DNA of 64,000 bases from Luteibacter sp. (GTDB taxonomy: Bacteria > Pseudomonadota > Gammaproteobacteria > Xanthomonadales > Rhodanobacteraceae), in the NCBI RefSeq assembly GCF_009912395.1, contig NZ_WNDO01000002.1, positions 310,001 to 374,000 on the forward strand, given 5' to 3'. The notes beneath the pieces are model-generated. The model made no database searches and was not told the origin of the DNA. It worked only from the letters and a program-made list of their open reading frames with translations. This document shows positions 39,921-48,938 of the stretch, piece after piece. Both the position numbers and the translations under genes were made by a program. Every line of letters begins with the position of its first letter. Position 1 is the first letter of the stretch.

Positions 39921-40829
39921 ATGGATGCTTTGACCCGCGTGCTCGACCTTGCACGCATGCAGGGCGTTCCCGATCTGCGCTGCCAGCTCGGGGGCGCTTA
40001 CCAGATCGACCACGACGACATGCCGACGGGTATCGCGCCGTTCCACCTCGTGCTGTCCGGCGAGGTGGATATGGAACTGCCTGGCGTCGCCCCCATGCGC
40101 CTGCGCGCCGGTGACCTGGTGGTGCTGCCGCATGGACGCAGCCACCGCCTGCGCGACCCGCACGGCAAGGGCGTGCCGAGCGCCATCCGGACGGAGACGG
40201 ACGGCGCGATGCCGGTGCGGCGCAACGATGCCGGGGTGGAGTTGGACCTGCTCTGCGGCCGCGTGACGCTGGACCCTGCCATGGCCCGCTGGCTGTTCGC
40301 CAGCCTGCCGGACGCCATCCACGTCAACCTCGCGGCCGCACACGGCATGGGGGCGTTGGCCGGCATTGTGGCGATCCTTCGCGACGAAGTCGCGCGGCAG
40401 CCGCCGGGCGCAATCAGCATCGTCACGGCGTTGACCCAGACGCTGTTCGTGTTCGCCCTGCGCGAACATCTGGAAGGTGCGCAGCTCGCGCCGTCGTTCC
40501 TGGCCTTGCTTGGCGATCCGCGCTTGGCCCGTGCCGTCACGGCGATGCTGCGCGAACCTGAACGCGAGTGGTCGGTGGCCGCCCTGGCCGAGCTGGCGGC
40601 GATGTCGCGGGCGACCTTCGCCCGCCATTTCGAGGCGAAAGCGCGCATGTCGCCTCACGAAACCTTGACGCTGCTGCGCATGCAACTTGCGGGAGACTTG
40701 TTGCGGCGGACCAGCCTCACGGCCGGTGCGGTGGCCGACCGGGTCGGTTATCGCTCGGAGTCGGCCTTCGGCAAGGCCTTCACCCGCGTGATGGGCTTCA
40801 CGCCGGCCCGCTATCGCCGGGAGGCGTAG
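39921..40829 (+). CDS. AraC-family regulator with cupin-type sensor domain
   Basis: The 302-residue protein has an N-terminal cupin_6-like domain (RLRAGDLVVLPHGRSHRLRD) and a C-terminal pair of AraC helix-turn-helix motifs (WSVAALAELAAMSRATFARH; LTAGAVADRVGYRSESAFGK, then RVMGFTPARYRRE). The ligand and target genes are unknown. The frame is open from 39795 but homology begins at ATG 39921. Confidence 0.87.
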   Translation: MDALTRVLDLARMQGVPDLRCQLGGAYQIDHDDMPTGIAPFHLVLSGEVDMELPGVAPMRLRAGDLVVLPHGRSHRLRDPHGKGVPSAIRTETDGAMPVRRNDAGVELDLLCGRVTLDPAMARWLFASLPDAIHVNLAAAHGMGALAGIVAILRDEVARQPPGAISIVTALTQTLFVFALREHLEGAQLAPSFLALLGDPRLARAVTAMLREPEREWSVAALAELAAMSRATFARHFEAKARMSPHETLTLLRMQLAGDLLRRTSLTAGAVADRVGYRSESAFGKAFTRVMGFTPARYRREA

Positions 40830-40924
40830 CAGGCGTTTCCCGGGTAGTGCGGGGGCAGGGGATTAAAGGATCCGGCATCGCTGGCCGTTAAGCCTGCACC
40901 GGTATCGACGATGTGGAGGACAGC

Positions 40925-41059
40925 ATGACTCAGCAACCACCCAGGGTACGTATCGCCCAGGCCCCTTCCGCGTGGAAGCGGGCGGATATCGTCGTCAAGC
41001 TGACGGTGGTCGCGGCCGCCCTCTACATGCTGCTGCACTGGGCATTCCAGGCGTCTTGA
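40925..41059 (+). CDS. 44-residue single-pass membrane protein
   Basis: A short open frame starts at ATG 40925 with a good GTGGAGGA ribosome site. It has a basic, proline-rich N terminus (MTQQPPRVRIAQAP) and one membrane helix (VKLTVVAAALYMLLHWAF). No family recognised. The site, composition and helix argue that it is translated. Confidence 0.5.
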   Translation: MTQQPPRVRIAQAPSAWKRADIVVKLTVVAAALYMLLHWAFQAS

Positions 41060-41178
41060 CGGCGCCTTGATACCGGTGGCGCGAATACGGCGCCGTCCAT
41101 AGACGGGCATGCCTAGCATGCCGGGTCATCCTTTCCGGCGCGATCGCCCTGCGGTCGCGTCATCACTTGTGGATGACC

Positions 41179-41904
41179 ATGAAGCACACCCGTATCGCCT
41201 TGTTCGCCGCTGTCGCGGCGATGTCTCCCTGTGTCCACGCCGCCGACGACTGGCAGGTGACCGGCAACGTCGGCGCCCAGTCCGATTACATCTTTCGCGG
41301 CATCAGCCAGACCAACCGGCGTTCGTCCGGCTTCGCGGGCGTCGATGCCACGTGGAAGAGCAGTCTCTATGTCGGAGCCTGGACCTCGAATGTGGATTTT
41401 TCGCCGTCGGGTGATCGCTCCACGGACCAGGAGTACGACGTGTACGGCGGCTGGCGTCCGCATGTGGCGGGATTCGACCTGGATCTGGGCTACATCCGCT
41501 ACGGGTACATGCACCAGCCGCGCGCGATGCGCGAGACCTATGTGGAGTGGTATGCGAAAGCATCGCGCGCGTTCGGCCCGGTGACGCTGGGTGTGGCCGC
41601 CTATCATTCGCCGAACTTCCCAGGCATCGTGCGCAAGGCCAACTACGGTGAGTTCAGCGCCGCGTGGACGTTCCGCGATAACTGGTCGGTATCGGCCGCG
41701 TACGGAAGGCAGCAGGAAGCGCATGCGTCCTTGCGTGAAGATGGTTCGGGTGCGAGCTTCGTCTATGCGACATGGAGCGCCGGCGTGACCTGGCAGTTCG
41801 AACCGCACGTGTCGCTCGATCTGCGTTACTGGAACACCGATACGCATGCGTCGGGCGATATCTACCATGCGCACCTGGTCGCGGGGATCAAGGCCACGTT
41901 CTGA
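41179..41904 (+). CDS. TorF/Gcw_chp-family putative porin
   Basis: The 241-residue protein has a signal peptide (MKHTRIALFAAVAAMSPCVHA) and the opening NVGAQSDYIFRGISQTNRR that defines the Gcw_chp family, followed by beta-barrel strands and a terminal LVAGIKATF. Role: an outer-membrane pore of unknown substrate. The tandem repeat array begins 4 bases after the stop. Confidence 0.82.
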   Translation: MKHTRIALFAAVAAMSPCVHAADDWQVTGNVGAQSDYIFRGISQTNRRSSGFAGVDATWKSSLYVGAWTSNVDFSPSGDRSTDQEYDVYGGWRPHVAGFDLDLGYIRYGYMHQPRAMRETYVEWYAKASRAFGPVTLGVAAYHSPNFPGIVRKANYGEFSAAWTFRDNWSVSAAYGRQQEAHASLREDGSGASFVYATWSAGVTWQFEPHVSLDLRYWNTDTHASGDIYHAHLVAGIKATF

Positions 41905-41908
41905 CCCT

Positions 41909-42566
41909 CGTCGTTCCTGTGAAAACAGGAACCCAGCGCCCCGGTTCACCAGTACCGCGAGGGCGCCTCATCGGCTTGTGCGTAGGAGGCCGTGAGGCGA
42001 TAACCGATTGCCTCGCGCTGGGTTCCAGCGTGCGCTGGAACGACGGATCGCGAGCTCGTCGTTTCTGTGCAAACAGGAACCCAGCGCCCCGGTTTGCCAG
42101 CACGGCGAGGGCGCTGCATCGGCTTTACGTAGGAGGCCGCGAGGCGACAACCGATTGCCTCGCGCTGGATTCCAGCGTGCGCTGGAACGACGGATCGCGA
42201 GCTCGTCGTTCCTGTGAAAACAGGAACCCAGCGCCCCAGCTCACCAGCACCGCGAGGGCGTCGCATCGGCTTTGGCGTAGGAGACCGCGACGCGACAACC
42301 AACCGCCCCGCGCTGGGTTCCAGCGTGCGCTGGAACGACGGATCGCGAGCTCGTCGTTCCTGTGAAAACAGGAACCCAGCGCCCCGGTTCGCCAGGACCG
42401 CGAGGGTGTTGCATCGGCGTTACGTAGGAGGCCGCGAGGCGACAACCGATTGCCTCGCGCTGGGTTCCAGCGTGCGCTGGAACGACGGCTCGCTTGCTCG
42501 TCGTTCCTGTGAAAACAGGAACCCAGCGCCCCGGTTCACCAGCACCGCGACGCTGTTGCATCGGCT
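41909..42566. repeat. Tandem array of ~148-bp REP-doublet units (about 4.5 copies)
   Basis: Units begin at 41909, 42057, 42204, 42352 and 42499 (spacing 147-148). Each has a TTCCTGTGAAAACAGGAA hairpin at its left end and an inverted relative (GGTTCCAGCGTGCGCTGGAAC) at its right end. The unit ends are themselves inverted (CGTCGTTCC...CCAGCGC and GCGCTGG...GGAACGACG), as in REP doublets (REPINs). The fifth copy is truncated. Short frames across the array encode only the repeat. Confidence 0.9.
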
Positions 42567-42579
42567 TTTGCCTGCAGTT

Positions 42580-42617
42580 CCCCGCATCGGACAGGGGGCC
42601 TTCTGTCCGATGCGGGG
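42580..42617. other. 15-bp perfect inverted repeat
   Basis: CCCCGCATCGGACAG (42580-42594) pairs with 42603-42617 around 8 bases. It lies just past the minus-strand terminator at 42618. Neither side has a T tract. Confidence 0.6.
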
Positions 42618-42650
42618 ATAAAACAACGGCACCCCCCGGGGGTGCCGTTG
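42618..42650 (-). terminator. Intrinsic terminator on the minus strand
   Basis: AACGGCACCCCC pairs with GGGGGTGCCGTT (42625-42636 with 42638-42649). On the minus strand the hairpin is followed by GTTTTAT. It ends either a separate small RNA or a long 3' UTR of the gene at 42993. Confidence 0.75.
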
Positions 42651-42829
42651 CCCTACCACTTCCCATCCCTCACCTCGACACCACCTTGGTCTTTCCGCTC
42701 CGCTTGCCTGCGATCCTGAGCGCGAAAGGGCGTCTCCACTCCGGAGGCCATCCCTGGTCTACCACCCCGAGTCCTCTGTCCGCTGAGATGTCCTGCGCTC
42801 CGCGGAAAGGCTGTGCGTGGTGTCGAGGT
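42618..42829 (-). ncRNA. Candidate structured small RNA
   Basis: Reading the minus strand, a 13-bp stem ACCTCGACACCAC/GTGGTGTCGAGGT (42829-42817 with 42684-42672) closes a segment of about 158 bases. It contains nested helices CTTTCCGC/GCGGAAAG and GAGCGC/GCGCTC. A terminator hairpin with a T tract follows. No clear promoter was found, and there is no match to 6S, SRP, tmRNA or RNase P landmarks. A 32-codon frame (42753-42655) also exists and could be the product instead. This region and the stretch 42830-42992 hold no other gene. Confidence 0.4.
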
Positions 42830-42992
42830 TTCAGGCTATCCGTTTGTGCCCAAAGGGAAAATAGGTCGGTGGTTGTAGGCGCGATCGTCCATTTTCGGAC
42901 GCTTCGGAGCGCAGGGATTCACGATGCCTCTACCTGCCCGCGCCGCTGCTCGCGGCTGGCGTCCGGATGCGGGTGAATCGTGTCCGCTTCCA

Positions 42993-43700
42993 TCAACGGA
43001 TCGCGATCAGCCACAAGGCCGCCCCTTGTTCGGGCGTGACATGCCAGCGCACGCGGTAGCGTCCCGCGTGTTCGACCTGCTTCCAGGCGACCACGCCCTG
43101 CACGCCGCTCTCGTCCGGAAGCCGGGTAAAGGTGTCGATGACCTGGAAGCCGTCGTCGGGTGCCACATCCATGCGTTTCACCCCGCCATCGCCCCACCAG
43201 AAGGCCAGCAGCGTGGCCGGTCCATCCACGTCGATGGTGTCGCTCGACACCGTGTCGGCGGCTGATGCGTAGTTTCGTGCGACGGCTACCACGCGATTCG
43301 CATGGATTACCTCGACGAAGGACAGCGACAGTTCGCCCGACGGATGGCCGTCTTTCGCGATCGACACGCTATGTGCCGGGCCACCCTGGCCGCCGACGAG
43401 TACATACGGCCTGACCATGAACGCACCGCCATAGCCCGCATAGGTCTGGCCGCCGTCGAGCGGTTTCCAGCGATTGCGGTAGTTGTCCGTAGGTGTCGCC
43501 GTGTTGTCGGCGTAACCGGCGTTGAAGGCGATGAAGACGCTACCGGCCCCCTGTGTGGCGACGGCCGGCGTTGTCGCCGGGTTGGCGCCTAATCCCTCGG
43601 GTTGACCGACGAAGACATGGGCACCGAGTGAGCTGGGCGCATCGGTGGCCTGGACGGGCAGGGACAGCAGGCCGAGAAGAAGAAAGGACATCGGTCGCAC
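42993..43700 (-). CDS. Secreted protein of unknown function
   Basis: The product has about 235 residues from a GTG start (43698-43700) preceded by TGGAGAG. This start gives a signal peptide VRPMSFLLLGLLSLPVQA cleaved before TDA. The body is beta-rich with repeated short Gly/Asp/Thr stretches (AGSVFIAFNAGYADNTATPT) and no recognised catalytic motif; it may be a lectin-like or adhesin-like sandwich. The longer frame from 43748 lacks a sensible signal start. Confidence 0.6.
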   Translation of the reverse strand: MRPMSFLLLGLLSLPVQATDAPSSLGAHVFVGQPEGLGANPATTPAVATQGAGSVFIAFNAGYADNTATPTDNYRNRWKPLDGGQTYAGYGGAFMVRPYVLVGGQGGPAHSVSIAKDGHPSGELSLSFVEVIHANRVVAVARNYASAADTVSSDTIDVDGPATLLAFWWGDGGVKRMDVAPDDGFQVIDTFTRLPDESGVQGVVAWKQVEHAGRYRVRWHVTPEQGAALWLIAIR

Positions 43701-43788
43701 GGTGACTCTCCAAAAGTCGTACTTGCCAGGCGTTCGCGCCTGGGACACGCTTCACGTGAAGCAAGGCGATGCGCGCAGGGGACGCCAC

Positions 43789-44430
43789 ATGGCCGACGAA
43801 ACCGACTTTCTCGAACTGTACGGCATGCTGCGCCTGCGGCCCGATTGCTCGTTGGACGAATTCCGGCTCGCCTATCGGCGTTACGTGGCGCACTGGCATC
43901 CCGACCGTCGTCGCGGCGAGCGGGCGCAGGTGCTTGCCGCCGAACGCCTGCAACGCCTTACCGCCCAGTACGACGCCGCCATGGCGTTCCATCGACGGCA
44001 CGGCCGCTTGCCCGGAGGCGTGGCCGAGTGGCGGGCGACACCGCGACGCGTCGCCACGCAGGAGGATGCGGCCTTCCTTCCGGATAAGCGACCCGTGCGC
44101 AAGGCATCGTCGAAGCTGTTGGTGGTATCCATCCTTCTGGGTATCGTCGTGCTGGGCGCGGCGCTGTTTCCGTCGACGACACCCGAGGTGGCGACACCCG
44201 ATGACGTGGTGACCGTGGCACGAGCGAATACGCCCGTGGCGACGGATGAACTGCATGCCGGCATGAGCATGGACGAGGTACGCCACGTCGAAGGCGAGCC
44301 AACCCGGCGTGGCGAACTGCGCTGGGAATACGGCGCTTCATGGATAGCGTTTGATCGGGGCTCGGTCAGCGACTGGTACAGTTCGCCATGGAATCCCCTG
44401 CATGCGCCCACGACGCGCATGCCCCGTTAA
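43789..44430 (+). CDS. Membrane-anchored J-domain protein with BamE-like C-terminal domain
   Basis: The 213-residue protein has an N-terminal J domain (FLELYGMLRLRPDCSLDEFR and HPD at 37-39), a linker, one membrane helix (110-127) and a C-terminal segment AGMSMDEVRHVEGEPTRRGE. That segment resembles the SmpA/BamE repeat fold. The J domain would be cytoplasmic and recruit DnaK to the membrane; the other domain would be periplasmic. It has no Gly/Phe or zinc region, so it is a type III J protein. Its last 4 bases overlap the convergent sugar transferase gene. Confidence 0.75.
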   Translation: MADETDFLELYGMLRLRPDCSLDEFRLAYRRYVAHWHPDRRRGERAQVLAAERLQRLTAQYDAAMAFHRRHGRLPGGVAEWRATPRRVATQEDAAFLPDKRPVRKASSKLLVVSILLGIVVLGAALFPSTTPEVATPDDVVTVARANTPVATDELHAGMSMDEVRHVEGEPTRRGELRWEYGASWIAFDRGSVSDWYSSPWNPLHAPTTRMPR

Positions 44431-45827
44431 CGCGCGCCGCGACCGAACAGCACCACTTCCACCGTCTCGATCAGGATCACCAGGTCGAGGAAGAGGCTGT
44501 GGTTCTTTACGTAGAACAGGTCGTACTTCAGTTTCTCGGCGGCATCTTCCTCCGAGGCTCCGTACGAATAGCAAAGCTGCGCCCAGCCAGCGAGACCGGG
44601 CTTGATGCTGTGGCGCAGGCCGTAATAGCGGATCTTGTTTTCCAGGTCGGACACGAATTGCGGTCGTTCCGGACGCGGCCCCACGATGCTCATGTCGCCG
44701 CGGACCACGTTCCACAGCTGCGGCAGCTCGTCGAAGCGCAGCTTGCGGCAGATTCGCCCCACGCGGGTGACGCGGTCGTCGTTGGCCTTGGCCCAGCGTG
44801 CCACGCCGTCCATTTCGGCGTCGGTGCGCATGCTGCGGAATTTGTACAGCCAGAACACGCGCCCATGCTCGCCGACGCGTTCCTGACGGTAGAGGATGGG
44901 CTGCCCCGCGCCGGATTCGAGGCGAATGGCCAGCACGACACCCAGCATCAAGGGCCAGCAGAGCAGGGCGATTGCGAGCGAGGCGAGGATGTCGAAGGCG
45001 CGTTTGACGAACAACGCCAGCGGGGATGCGTTGAAGCCGCCGGAGAACACCAGCCAGGATGGATCGAGCATGGTCAGCTGCACTCGACCGGCTTCGCGCT
45101 CGACGAAGGTGGTGAGGTCGGTGATCTGCACGCCCAGCTGGCGACAGGCAAGCAGGTCGTCCATCGGCAGGCTGCCGCGCCGATCGTCCACGCCGACCAC
45201 GATCTCGTCGACGCGCTGGCGGCGGACGAGGTCGGTGAGCGCGGTGTCGCGTGAGATGAGGAGTTCGGTGGGGACGCGTAACTGTTCGTTGGCACCCGGC
45301 ATATAACCGAGCAGGCAGAAGCCGCGACGGTCGGATCGGCGGCGCATGCGATTGTGGATCTGTGCTGCGCGCTCGCCCGCGCCGAGCACGATGACGCGCC
45401 GCTTAAGGGCTTCCAGTTCCACCAGGCGCATGAACAGCCCGCGGAACGCGGCCGTGGCTAGGAAGCCGATGACCAGCGCGATGCCGAACACGCCGCGTCC
45501 GACGTAGGCGTGTGGAATCACGTAATAGCCCACCACCAGTGCAAGGCCACCGAGGGCGAAGGCGATGGCGTGACGCGCGATCTGGCCTCGCCAGCTCATG
45601 CGCAGGTTGGCCCGGTATTCGCCGAGCGCCGCCATGCCAAGGAGAATCGCCAGCGCGAACATCGCGGCGCGGCCGGCGAGCAGGGCCGGTGAGGCGGTCA
45701 GTTCCTCGGGCGCGGGTGCGAAGCGGATCAGCGTCGCCAGTTGCAGCGATAGCGCAAGCAGGCCCAGTTCGCATACCGCGAGCAAGGTGATCCAGCGCAG
45801 GATGGGTTGCCGGAACAGGCGGATCAT
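44427..45827 (-). CDS. Polyprenyl-phosphate sugar transferase, EpsB/XrtA-locus type
   Basis: The 466-residue initiating transferase has four to five N-terminal membrane helices and a CoA-binding-like middle domain (RVIVLGAGERAAQIHNRM). The bacterial sugar transferase domain follows: KRAFDILASLAIALLCWPLM, PILYRQERVGEHGRVF, KFRSMRTDAE, DELPQLWNVVRGDMSIVGPR. It loads the first sugar-1-phosphate onto undecaprenyl phosphate. The overall type matches the PEP-CTERM/XrtA-associated group. RBS AAGGGGACC. Last gene of the minus-strand EPS block. Confidence 0.88.
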   Translation of the reverse strand: MIRLFRQPILRWITLLAVCELGLLALSLQLATLIRFAPAPEELTASPALLAGRAAMFALAILLGMAALGEYRANLRMSWRGQIARHAIAFALGGLALVVGYYVIPHAYVGRGVFGIALVIGFLATAAFRGLFMRLVELEALKRRVIVLGAGERAAQIHNRMRRRSDRRGFCLLGYMPGANEQLRVPTELLISRDTALTDLVRRQRVDEIVVGVDDRRGSLPMDDLLACRQLGVQITDLTTFVEREAGRVQLTMLDPSWLVFSGGFNASPLALFVKRAFDILASLAIALLCWPLMLGVVLAIRLESGAGQPILYRQERVGEHGRVFWLYKFRSMRTDAEMDGVARWAKANDDRVTRVGRICRKLRFDELPQLWNVVRGDMSIVGPRPERPQFVSDLENKIRYYGLRHSIKPGLAGWAQLCYSYGASEEDAAEKLKYDLFYVKNHSLFLDLVILIETVEVVLFGRGAR

Positions 45828-45948
45828 CGGTAGGTCCCCTTCATCGTCGAAACGACGTTAGGGGCCTGACGGGCATGTGTCGATTGCACGTTACGGCTTC
45901 CGTGCGGCTAGGCCGATAGGGTGTAACAGGGATGTGCCACTGAGGCGA

Positions 45949-46216
45949 AAAGCCGATGCGACGCTTTCGTGGTGCTGGTGAACCGGGGCGCTGGGTTCCT
46001 GTTTTCACAGGAACGACGTGAGGTGATGCGTCGTTCCTGCGCACGCAGGAACCCAGCGCGAGGCGATCGGTTGTCGCGAGGGACCTTCCTACGCCAAAGC
46101 CGATGCAACGGCGTCGCGGTACTGGTGAACCGGGGCGCTGGGTTCCTGTTTTCACAGGAACGACGTGAGGTCATGTGTCGTTCCTGAGCACGCAGCAACC
46201 CAGTGCGAAGAAGTCG
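45949..46216. repeat. Two inverted copies of the ~148-bp repeat unit
   Basis: The same unit as at 41909, in the opposite orientation: CGCTGGGTTCCTG...CAGGAACGACG occurs at about 45990 and 46137, with TTCCTGCGCACGCAGGAA between. The 408-base gap 45828-46235 contains nothing else recognisable. Confidence 0.85.
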
Positions 46217-46235
46217 GCTATCGCGAGAGAAGCAG

Positions 46236-47879
46236 TCACAGCAGATCGCGCAGCTGCTCCGCCAACCGGAGGCTCAGCGCGATCAGGGTGAAGGTGGGGA
46301 ACGCCCAGCCTCCGGTCGGAAACACCGAACTGCCCGCGACATGCAGGTTGGCGATGCCGTGGACCTTGCCGTTCGGATCGACGACACCCTGGTCGGGCGA
46401 GGTCGCCATGCGCGTGCTGCCCATGTGATGCGCGGTGCCGTGCACCTCGGGGGTGAGGCGGTCGTCGTCCACCCAGGGCGAGGCCTCGAACTGCCCGCCG
46501 CAGGCGTCGGCCAGGCGTTGGCCGCTGAGGGCGGTAAGGGTGCGCCAGGTGTGGCGATCGAGGTCGGTGAGGCGCCAGTCGATACGGACCTTGCGTAAGC
46601 CGAGCGTATCGCGCCTCTCGTCCAGCACGACGCGACTATCGCGATTGGGCGCCTGTTCGAAGAAACCGACCAGGTCGACGCGCTCGCTGCGTACCGTCGG
46701 GCGATCGCCGATCTTCTGCGCCACGGCGCGCACGACGTCGCCGATATGCAGGCCCAGTCGGACTGCGCTGATGGCAAGGCCTTGCGGCACGGCCACTGTC
46801 CCCGTCGGTCCGTTCTGCAACGCGGCGCACAGGCGTGCTTCGAGCAAGGCACCTTCGTCGCGCGTGGGCGGCCGCAGCGCGGCACGGACATCGCGAAGCG
46901 CGCGAATCCCCGTGGGTACGTCGCCTTCCACGGCAAAGGGGTGCACGCGCCCATTCAGCACGCGGTGCCGGCGCTGTGCGGACATGGCCAGGCCGATCTC
47001 ACTGGCCAGCGGTGCGCGCACCTTGCCGATGGTCCGTTCATAAGGACGGGTGAGGCGGTCCGGCGTACGGGAACGTACCGTGCCGATGCGTCCGCTGGGA
47101 TGATCCATGAAGTAACGGCCCACGAGATCACGATCATTGCCGAGGCCGTGTGGCGCGACCTCGTCGGATAGCAGCAGGATGCGGGCGTTCTCGATGCCGC
47201 CGGCGGCCAGCACGTAATGACGTGCACGCACGCGGCCGCGACGCCCCTCGGGCGTACCGATACGTAGCCCGGTCACTTCGGTGGCCGTGTCGTTGGATTC
47301 CAGCGCCATCGCATTGGCATGCAGCAGGACGGTGACGTTGGGCAGGCCGCCCAGCTCGTCGCGATAGGCCTCGCCGAACGTGATGGGACTGCGGGCGAAG
47401 GTGTAGTTGGCCAGATGTTCCGGATCGAGGTCGAGCGGCGGTCGCGGCGTCGGCCCATCGAACGCGCCGGGACCGAAACCGTGGTTGGGTTCGATCCGGC
47501 AGAACTCGCGGGCACGCTCGTACCAAGGCGCAAGGTCGTCGTAGCGCAGCGGCCAGCCGCTGTCGGGGACCCAGTCGCGCGGTGCCATGTCGCTGTCTGC
47601 AAGGGGGATGCAGCCGCCGCCCCATAGGGTGCAGCTACCGCCGAACACGCGCATGCGCGAGGTGCCTGCGTCGAGCGCAAGGTCGCCGCTGGAGTGGCCG
47701 TCGTAGAGCGACTGGCTACGTTCCTCGCCGGTCAGGCCGCCGCCTTCGACAACGCAGACGCGAAGGTGGCTGCCAGCGAAAGCGCGCGCGATGGCGATGC
47801 CGGCGGGGCCGGCACCGACGATGCACAGGTCGGCGTCATGGTCGGACGGCGTGTCGCCATCCAGGTAATCCAGAATCAC
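46236..47879 (-). CDS. GMC-family FAD oxidoreductase in the EPS block
   Basis: The 547-residue protein has the FAD motif [16 protein letters not shown] near the N terminus, a GGSCTLWGG signature and the C-terminal HHMGSTRM and [18 protein letters not shown] segments of GMC oxidoreductases (choline dehydrogenase/glucose oxidase superfamily). The GTG start 47877-47879 has GAGGAG upstream and overlaps the epimerase gene by 44 bases. The substrate is unknown. Its position suggests oxidation of a sugar or lipid-linked precursor, or of a component of the polymer. Confidence 0.82.
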   Translation of the reverse strand: MILDYLDGDTPSDHDADLCIVGAGPAGIAIARAFAGSHLRVCVVEGGGLTGEERSQSLYDGHSSGDLALDAGTSRMRVFGGSCTLWGGGCIPLADSDMAPRDWVPDSGWPLRYDDLAPWYERAREFCRIEPNHGFGPGAFDGPTPRPPLDLDPEHLANYTFARSPITFGEAYRDELGGLPNVTVLLHANAMALESNDTATEVTGLRIGTPEGRRGRVRARHYVLAAGGIENARILLLSDEVAPHGLGNDRDLVGRYFMDHPSGRIGTVRSRTPDRLTRPYERTIGKVRAPLASEIGLAMSAQRRHRVLNGRVHPFAVEGDVPTGIRALRDVRAALRPPTRDEGALLEARLCAALQNGPTGTVAVPQGLAISAVRLGLHIGDVVRAVAQKIGDRPTVRSERVDLVGFFEQAPNRDSRVVLDERRDTLGLRKVRIDWRLTDLDRHTWRTLTALSGQRLADACGGQFEASPWVDDDRLTPEVHGTAHHMGSTRMATSPDQGVVDPNGKVHGIANLHVAGSSVFPTGGWAFPTFTLIALSLRLAEQLRDLL

Positions 47880-48927
47880 GGAGCGGCTCCTCGAAAGGTG
47901 CGTCGTCGTTGTGGGGATGAGGCTCGTAGTAAGCCAGGTACCAATCGACGAAGCGCCTCACCCCTTCGCGCACGCCGACGGTCGGGGCGTAGCCCGTGTC
48001 GTGCTTCAACGCCGCCACGCTGGCCTCGGTGTCGGGAACATCGCCTGCCTGCAGGGGCAGCATCCGCATGATGGCCTTCCTGCCCAGGCACGCTTCCAGC
48101 ACTTCGATGTAACGCAGCAGCTCCACCGGCTCTTCGTTGCCGATGTTGTAGATCCGGAACGGCGCCACGCCACTGGACGCGGGATCGGGCCGGTGACCGT
48201 CCCAGTCCGCGTTGGCGGCGGGTACGCGGTCAAGGGTGCGCAGCACGCCTTCGACGATGTCGTCCACGTAGGTAAAGCTGCGCCGGTGCTTCCCGTGGTT
48301 GAACACAGGGATGGGTTCGCCGGCCAGGATGGCCTTGGTGAACAGGAACAGCGCCATGTCCGGACGTCCCCACGGGCCGTATACGGTGAAGAAGCGCAGG
48401 CCAGTACACGGCAGGCCGTAGAGATGGGCGTAGCTATGCGCCATCTGTTCGTTCGCTTTTTTCGATGCGGCGTAGAGCGTCAGCGGATGCTCGGTCGACT
48501 GGCTCTCCGAGAACGGCATGGCCGTGTCGGCGCCATAGACGGAGCTGGTGGAAGCGAAGACGAGGTGTTCGACGTCGTGATGTCGGCAGCCTTCCAGCAC
48601 ATGCAGGAAGCCGGTGATATTGCTCGCGACGTAGACGTGGGGATTCTCCGCCGCGTAACGGACGCCGGCCTGCGCGGCGAGGTTCACCACGCGTCGCGGC
48701 TTGTGCGTTTCGAAGACCTTCGCCACGGCGTCGCGGTCCGCCAGGTCGGCATGGACATGCGTATAGCGCGGGTGATCGGCGAAGCGCGCAAGGCGAGCCT
48801 TTTTGAGGCCCACATCGTAGTAATCGGACAGGCAGTCGATGCCCACCACCTCGTCGCCACGCTCCAGCAGGCGCATGGCGACATGCGACCCGATGAATCC
48901 TGCTGTACCGGTCACCAGCACTTTCAT
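47836..48927 (-). CDS. NAD-dependent nucleotide-sugar epimerase (UDP-glucuronate 4-epimerase type)
   Basis: The 363-residue extended SDR has GTAGFIGSH at the N terminus, FASTSSVYG, the active-site YAASKKANE (Tyr-X3-Lys) and [19 protein letters not shown], the pattern of UDP-GlcA 4-epimerases (CapI/Gla type). It would turn UDP-glucuronate into UDP-galacturonate for the polymer. It follows the dehydrogenase gene by 11 bases and overlaps the GMC gene. Confidence 0.85.
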   Translation of the reverse strand: MKVLVTGTAGFIGSHVAMRLLERGDEVVGIDCLSDYYDVGLKKARLARFADHPRYTHVHADLADRDAVAKVFETHKPRRVVNLAAQAGVRYAAENPHVYVASNITGFLHVLEGCRHHDVEHLVFASTSSVYGADTAMPFSESQSTEHPLTLYAASKKANEQMAHSYAHLYGLPCTGLRFFTVYGPWGRPDMALFLFTKAILAGEPIPVFNHGKHRRSFTYVDDIVEGVLRTLDRVPAANADWDGHRPDPASSGVAPFRIYNIGNEEPVELLRYIEVLEACLGRKAIMRMLPLQAGDVPDTEASVAALKHDTGYAPTVGVREGVRRFVDWYLAYYEPHPHNDDAPFEEPLRDSGLPGWRHAVRP

Positions 48928-48938
48928 GGGCGGGTGAC

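Noticed and set aside
41909-42566. CRISPR-like array
   Set aside because: The repeats are about 148 bases with no unique spacers, each built of inverted hairpins, and there are no cas genes. They are REP-doublet units.
42008-42666. Several 60-140-codon open frames in the tandem repeats
   Set aside because: They encode only the repeat in different frames with no ribosome sites.
42618-42829. 6S RNA
   Set aside because: The rod-like fold and a GCGCTCCGCGG stretch (on the opposite strand) suggested it, but the conserved central-bubble sequences are absent and the strands disagree.
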